From: Malus domestica
Lineage: Eukaryota > Streptophyta > Magnoliopsida > Rosales > Rosaceae
DNA: 64,000 nt
Reading direction: 5' to 3'
Assembly: GCF_042453785.1 (NCBI RefSeq)
Contig: NC_091672.1
Location: 5,432,001-5,496,000 of the forward strand
Every line of letters begins with the position of its first letter. Position 1 is the first letter of the stretch. The translations under genes and the position numbers were made by a program. Positions 55,716 to 64,000 of the stretch are shown piece by piece. Under the pieces are notes generated by a model. The model was not told the DNA's origin. It searched no databases and saw only the letters and a program-made list of their open reading frames with translations.

Positions 55716-55978
55716 TCATCTGAGATGGTCTTGTTTGTCGATGCTCCTATGTCTGAGTTTAGGTTCTTTGCAAACAACTGTTATTTTGTGTCACTGAATG
55801 ACTATGCTTTTACCATTACTGCGTACTACTAGCGTTACAGACTTTATTTTTGTGATGAGATGTTATGGTTGTTGAGCAACAATTTTAGTTCTTAAAAGTT
55901 ACAATGTTTTGTTGCTTCGTCGGCGTTGAAATTTGGTATCAAATTTATGCTTCGTCTTCCTTTTGAATAGTGAAAAAG

Positions 55979-56189
55979 GGATTTGGATCCTCTCCTGAGC
56001 TAATGGAGAGGATCCTCCTGACCACTAATCATGGGCAGTTGGATTTTTATCTAACGGCTATAATTATTATAACTTTAAAGAGACCTTCCTGTTTGTAGCC
56101 GTTGGATAAAAATCCAACGGCCTATGATTAGTGGTCAGGAGGATCCTCTTCATTAGCTCAGGAGAGGATCCAGGAGAGGATCCAAGTCC
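55979..56189. mobile_element. Foldback MITE downstream of RPS28
   Basis: Long inverted repeats: TTGGATCCTCTCCTGAGC and GAGGATCCTCCTGACCACTA at the left, mirrored at the right with an extra GGATCC-containing unit. The 9-bp duplication GTGAAAAAG lies at 55970-55978 and 56190-56198, suggesting a Mutator-type MITE. Confidence 0.8.
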
Positions 56190-56263
56190 GTGAAAAAGAA
56201 CTTAGCATATGTTCTTTCCCTAGCCATTCAGATTTTGCTAATTTTAAAACTTTTTCAAGCTAT

Positions 56264-57220
56264 TTGCAAGAGAATATACGTCATATGATTCTGGTTCTAA
56301 CACTTGGTGAATGCAAATATCTGGTGAGAAGCGATTCAATCAACAAACAAGAGCCATCGAATCTTGAAGCGTCGGCTGTAACTAAGCATGGTGTTAAGGT
56401 TATTGGTAGTATGACGGAGCCTAAGTCGAGTGGGCGAAGGCTTTCTAGTCTCTGCACCACTGTTGGGCGGATTTGATGTGTTATGAGGTCATTAAGCACG
56501 CCCTAAATTACTCGGAATAATAGAACACCTACGAACCATGGTTGGAAGCAAATCAGCTACGAACCATGGTTGGAAGCAAATCAGCAACAAAAAGACCCCA
56601 AATTTTGATAAAATTCACATGGTCATCCCAATTCTAAAGAGGGTGCTAAGTATCATATTTGCCCCCTAAATTTTTTGGAGTTCTCACATTTTGGTCCTTC
56701 AAATAATTTTTTCTTTCCGATTTCGTTACAATCTTTAACAAAACACGTCCGCTGGATTTTCTTGTGTTCGTCGACAAGCGAATGAAGTGCCTATCGATTG
56801 GCTCGCTTTGACATTTCTCCGGGTTCGAAAGAGGTTGGTTTGATTAAAGAATGTTACGAGTTTCTAATTTGCTCAAAACCTCAAATTTTACTGCAAAGTT
56901 TTCAAATTATATTAATTTACGTTTTTTTGTTTTTGATTATCTAATTTTTATTAAGTTGATAAATTTCTTTTGCCAATTTGGTGCACATGTGGCTTTCGCG
57001 TTAATTCATATAGGATTTCACGCATAATATGTCATCAATTTAATAAAAGATTAAACAATTAATCCGATCAATGACATAAAATTAATACAATTTTAATACA
57101 TGATGTAAATTGAGAAAACTAAATCTTTATCGACCAATTTTTAATTTTTATTTTATATGGAGAATCATGGGTGATGTGAAATAAATTTCATAACGAAGGG
57201 TAAAAGAGTAAACCTAACCC
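56264..57220. other. Intergenic DNA between RPS28 and RPS5 copy 1
   Basis: No recognised gene. A 28-bp unit (ACGAACCATGGTTGGAAGC...) is duplicated in tandem at about 56530-56585. 56650-57150 is AT-rich. Confidence 0.45.
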
Positions 57221-57387
57221 AAACCCTAGTTGATTCAGAATCCGAACTATTTCCTTTGTTTCACCTCCTTGCCCTGCGCCGTTCCCTCGTCCCGAGCGAT
57301 TCAGCACTCCACATCGCGGCGCCATTTTTATTGTCTTCTTCTTCACGCTCTGTCTCTCTCACTCTCTTCTGAAACTCCAACCTCCAG
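57221..57387 (+). promoter_or_regulatory. Telo-box and leader exon C of RPS5 copy 1
   Basis: Telo-box AAACCCTAG at 57221-57229. The leader exon (about 57250-57387) has GCGCCGTTCCCTCGTCC, GAGCGATTCAGCACTCC and TGAAACTCCAACCTCCAG before the donor GTCAGTCTTCATC. The leader intron reaches the coding exon just before 57851. Confidence 0.7.
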
Positions 57388-57850
57388 GTCAGTCTTCATC
57401 TCTCTCACCCACCACCACTGTAACTTCCCTTCGTCGATTGCTAATGTTTTTTTTTAATTTTTTCTCTTTTACTCTTAACGCTTCGTAGTGTTTCCCATTT
57501 ATTTAGAATTAAGCTTGCATTTTCAATTTCTGAATTGAAATACGAAATTTAGAATATAAATTTTGGTTTAAGGTGATTAAGCTAGTGATTTATGCCCTTT
57601 TTCAATTTTTAATTTTCTTGCGAATTTTATTTATCTGATTTTTTCCACTTGATTTGTATAATTTATGTGTTTAAGAACCCATAATTATTTAATTTGTTCA
57701 ATATTTGGAACATTTGAGGCAGACAGTGTCCAATAGCGATCAAATTTATGTAATCTCATTTGCTGGGTGAAGGTGTTTTAAATTTAATCAACTAGGGTTT
57801 AGAGCTGATTTTCAAACTTTTGTAGCTTGAATTGCTGTTATACAGAAGCC

Positions 57851-59723
<1,873 letters not shown>

Positions 59724-60389
59724 GGAGCTGCCGAAATTTTTTATGACGCGGGAGTTTTGTCTGCGTTTTGTTTATTCGATTGTTGCTTAAGAAGTAGTCG
59801 GATTTACCCTTGAGCATGAGAATTGTGTCATTTTTTTTGTTATGAAGATCTCAATTAATCTTGTTGAGTTGAATTTTATTTGAATTATGATACATTTGAA
59901 TAGTAAATTTTCAAAACCTTAGTAGCTGTTGACAAACAACCCCACTCGGGGTAAGAAGTTGCAAAAACAAGAACATAATTGTATAAAATCTCTTGTGAAA
60001 AGTTTAAATTTAAATAATAAAAGTTGGAAAAACACTAAAACCATAGGCTTTTGCAGTATAGAAAGGGAATTTTAACGAAAAGTTTCTGGTACTGTTTACT
60101 TAAACGAAAATTCATATTTTTGCACTAAAAAATCAATTCTGGTACTATTCATTTTATCCTTTAATTTGTTATTATCGTTAAAATTCAAAGTTTTCAAGTC
60201 TTTTTCATTAGTTTTCCTGTATAAAAAAAAATTAAGTGTGTAAAGAATATGTGTATGGTGTTTTATCATAGTTTGCCGCCATCTCTCTCCTCCCCTTAAA
60301 AGTGATTGCTTTCTGTCATTTTGATAAAGCATAATCTGGAAATTAGGATTTTCGATATAGACACTTTAAAAATTTGAAATAAATAAAAT
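59724..60389. other. 3' flank of RPS5 copy 1 and dispersed repeat
   Basis: No gene. 60070-60235 is the inverted copy of the dispersed repeat at 45305-45470 (GTTTTCAAGTCTTTTTCATT and TTAGTTTTCCTG). Confidence 0.5.
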
Positions 60390-60925
60390 AGGCAAATTCA
60401 CTTTCGGTCCTTACAGTTTAGTTAAAGATCACTTTTGATCTCTATTGTTTCAACTATCTCAATTTTAGTTCATGTAGTTTCTCAAACTATGTAATTGAAT
60501 GACACATTACATTTTTCATCCAAATTTGAATTTTAATATAAACACTTTAAAAATATAAATAAATAAACTAATAATATAGGCAAAATTTCACTTTCGATCT
60601 TTATAGTTTAGTTGAAGTTCACTTTTATTCTCTATGGTTCCAATTGTCTCAATTTTAGTTCATGTAATTTCTCAAACTACGCAATTCAATGAAACGTTAC
60701 ATTTTTTATCCAGTCAATTAACTACTAAACTAGAAAAAGCATGTGTCACTTAGATGCATGGGCATTTTAGTAATTTAATAGCAAATAGATAAAAAAAAAA
60801 TACAGCGTGTCCTCGAGTTGCATCGTTTGCAAAAGTACAAGGACTAAAATTGATACAATTGAAACCACAGGGACCAAAACCGAAATTCAATAAAAATATA
60901 GGGACCAAAAGTGAAATTTGGCCAA
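60390..60925. mobile_element. Foldback element directly upstream of RPS5 copy 2
   Basis: The left end GGCAAATTCACTTTCGGTCC is mirrored by the right end (reverse complement GGCCAAATTTCACTTTTGG). The left arm is duplicated in tandem with a period near 185 bp (60398 and 60590). It ends about 45 bases before the degenerate telo-box. Confidence 0.5.
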
Positions 60926-60966
60926 CAAAATTAGAAGAAAGGTAAACTAGACCCGACCCGAGATCC

Positions 60967-61086
60967 AAAGCCCTAGCTGATAAAATGACCCTCTTCCTCT
61001 CACTCTTAGCCGTTTCCTAGTCTTCAGCGATTCAGCACGCCCTCCCCGGCACCTCTCGCTCACTCGTCTGAAATTCGAACCTCTCG
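60967..61086 (+). promoter_or_regulatory. Degenerate telo-box and leader exon D of RPS5 copy 2
   Basis: AAAGCCCTAG (60967-60976) is a one-base variant telo-box. The leader exon (about 61000-61086) has GCGATTCAGCACGCCC and CTGAAATTCGAACCTCTCG before the donor GTCAGTCCTC. Confidence 0.65.
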
Positions 61087-61625
61087 GTCAGTCCTCTTCT
61101 CTCTCACCCACCTCCGCCGCTTCCCGTCGTTGATAGCGTAACTTTCGCATAACATCTGTTACTTACTGTGAAACTGGATTTAATTATCATTAGGCTATTC
61201 CTTTAATTAGAATTAGATTTGAATTTTTAGTTGGGTATGTTGATTGAAATGCGAAATTAGGGTTCACGGTGCTAAAGTGATTAAGTTAGGGATTTACTGA
61301 TTTGTATCCTTTTCCCCTTTTATTTTTATTGGAATTTTATTTACATCAGTTTCGTTGCTTGATTAGTAGAAACATATGGGTTAGGGTTCCCATAATTTTT
61401 TAAAATTTATTTAAAATTTGAAGCATTTGAGGCACTGTGATTGTTCTGCAATCTCATTTTCTGGTTTTTTGATATTATTGCGAAGTTTGATTATAAGCAT
61501 ATTGCTTTGCAGCTTGGTTTTAATGGCAGCTATTACCAAATATTTTTATAATTTTTTTATTGTACCAACGACTTATCGCGCCAATGCTCAGACTTTCCTA
61601 GCTTTAATTGTGTTTATACAGAACC

Positions 61626-63477
<1,852 letters not shown>

Positions 63478-63804
63478 GGGGCTGCGAAGAAGTTTTATGC
63501 ACCAAGGAGAATTTTGTATGTGTCTTGTTTAATCACTCATTATGTAGAAGTTATCGGACTAAGCTTCAAATGTGAGACATGTCTCTGTCATTTATGTTAT
63601 GAAACCAGTCTTGGATTGTGTAATTTTATAGCGTTAGATGCGCATGATTTGAATTTTATTAAGATTATGCTTTTTGAACTTTTGATAATCATTTCGCACT
63701 TGTAATGGTGGTTACTTGGAGAGTCACCTGGTTCTTTTGGAAGTGTTGCCATGGTGGAAGTGCACTTACCGCTCGGGGCAGGCGCCCACCATGGTACGAT
63801 GCCC

Positions 63805-64000
63805 CCTAGACCTGTAAACAGGTCGGGTTTATCGGGTTTGGGTTGGGTTCAATCCGACCCGTTAAGTTAACGGGTTATCCGAACCTGATCCGTTAACAAT
63901 TATTATTATTATTATTATTATCAATTCGTTAACAATTATTATTATTATTATTATTATTAGGGTAAAAGACTGTTTACTACCCTCATGTTTCATGGTTTTC
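63805..64000 (+). mobile_element. Left end of a hAT-like element and (ATT)n repeats
   Basis: CTAGACCTGTAAACAGGTCG followed by GGGTTT/GGGTTGGG and AACGGGTTATCCG resembles hAT-type termini. Two (ATT)n runs follow at 63900-63960. The element continues past the window. Confidence 0.35.

Noticed and set aside
56264..56476. 70-codon frame between RPS28 and RPS5
   Set aside because: No recognised domain, no splice or promoter context; composition is compatible with chance.

Overview
The window is plant nuclear DNA. Genes have introns, several ribosomal-protein promoters carry telo-box motifs, and LTR retrotransposons, SINEs, LINE tails and MITEs are dense. A Cassandra LTR (5S rRNA-bearing), the SINE types and the gene set suggest a woody eudicot, most likely Rosaceae (apple/pear type). 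The family assignment is inference from recall; no database was searched.

Layout. (1) 1-4010, minus: 5' two-thirds of a UBP12/UBP13-type deubiquitinase gene whose catalytic Cys codon reads Gly. (2) 4.7-11.2 kb: a GC-rich-ended DNA element holding a Cassandra solo LTR and a small MITE, then a truncated Athila-type Ty3/gypsy element (long 5' LTR, tRNA-Asp primer site, gag with stops). (3) 11.56-20.45 kb: a decayed hAT transposon (RICESLEEPER-like transposase, minus strand) that also contains one exon of a prefoldin subunit 3 gene and is split by a very young, internally deleted copia element. (4) 21.23-28.71 kb: a three-level nest: a non-coding LTR element containing a copia element containing a solo LTR. 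(5) 28.7-30.4 kb, minus: an RPS28 pseudogene cut by a 302-bp TRIM-like element. (6) 31-38 kb: an F-box-associated fragment, a decayed copia element and what looks like part of an endogenous pararetrovirus (35S-like promoter, tRNA-Met primer site, movement-protein-like frame), all minus.

(7) 39-64 kb is gene-rich: a 13-exon rhomboid-like protein with a C-terminal UBA domain (RBL15 type, minus), a BTB/POZ protein (plus), a mitochondrial-type PPR protein (minus), 40S ribosomal protein S28 (plus) and a tandem pair of 40S ribosomal protein S5 genes (plus).

The most unusual feature is a shared 5' cassette. A similar non-coding leader exon ending at a GTCAGT splice donor, with a similar start of intron 1, precedes four genes: BTB, RPS28, RPS5 copy 1 and RPS5 copy 2. 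It looks like an RPS5-type promoter/leader that was duplicated and joined to unrelated coding regions. Many TE insertions keep clean target-site duplications, so insertion order can be read directly.
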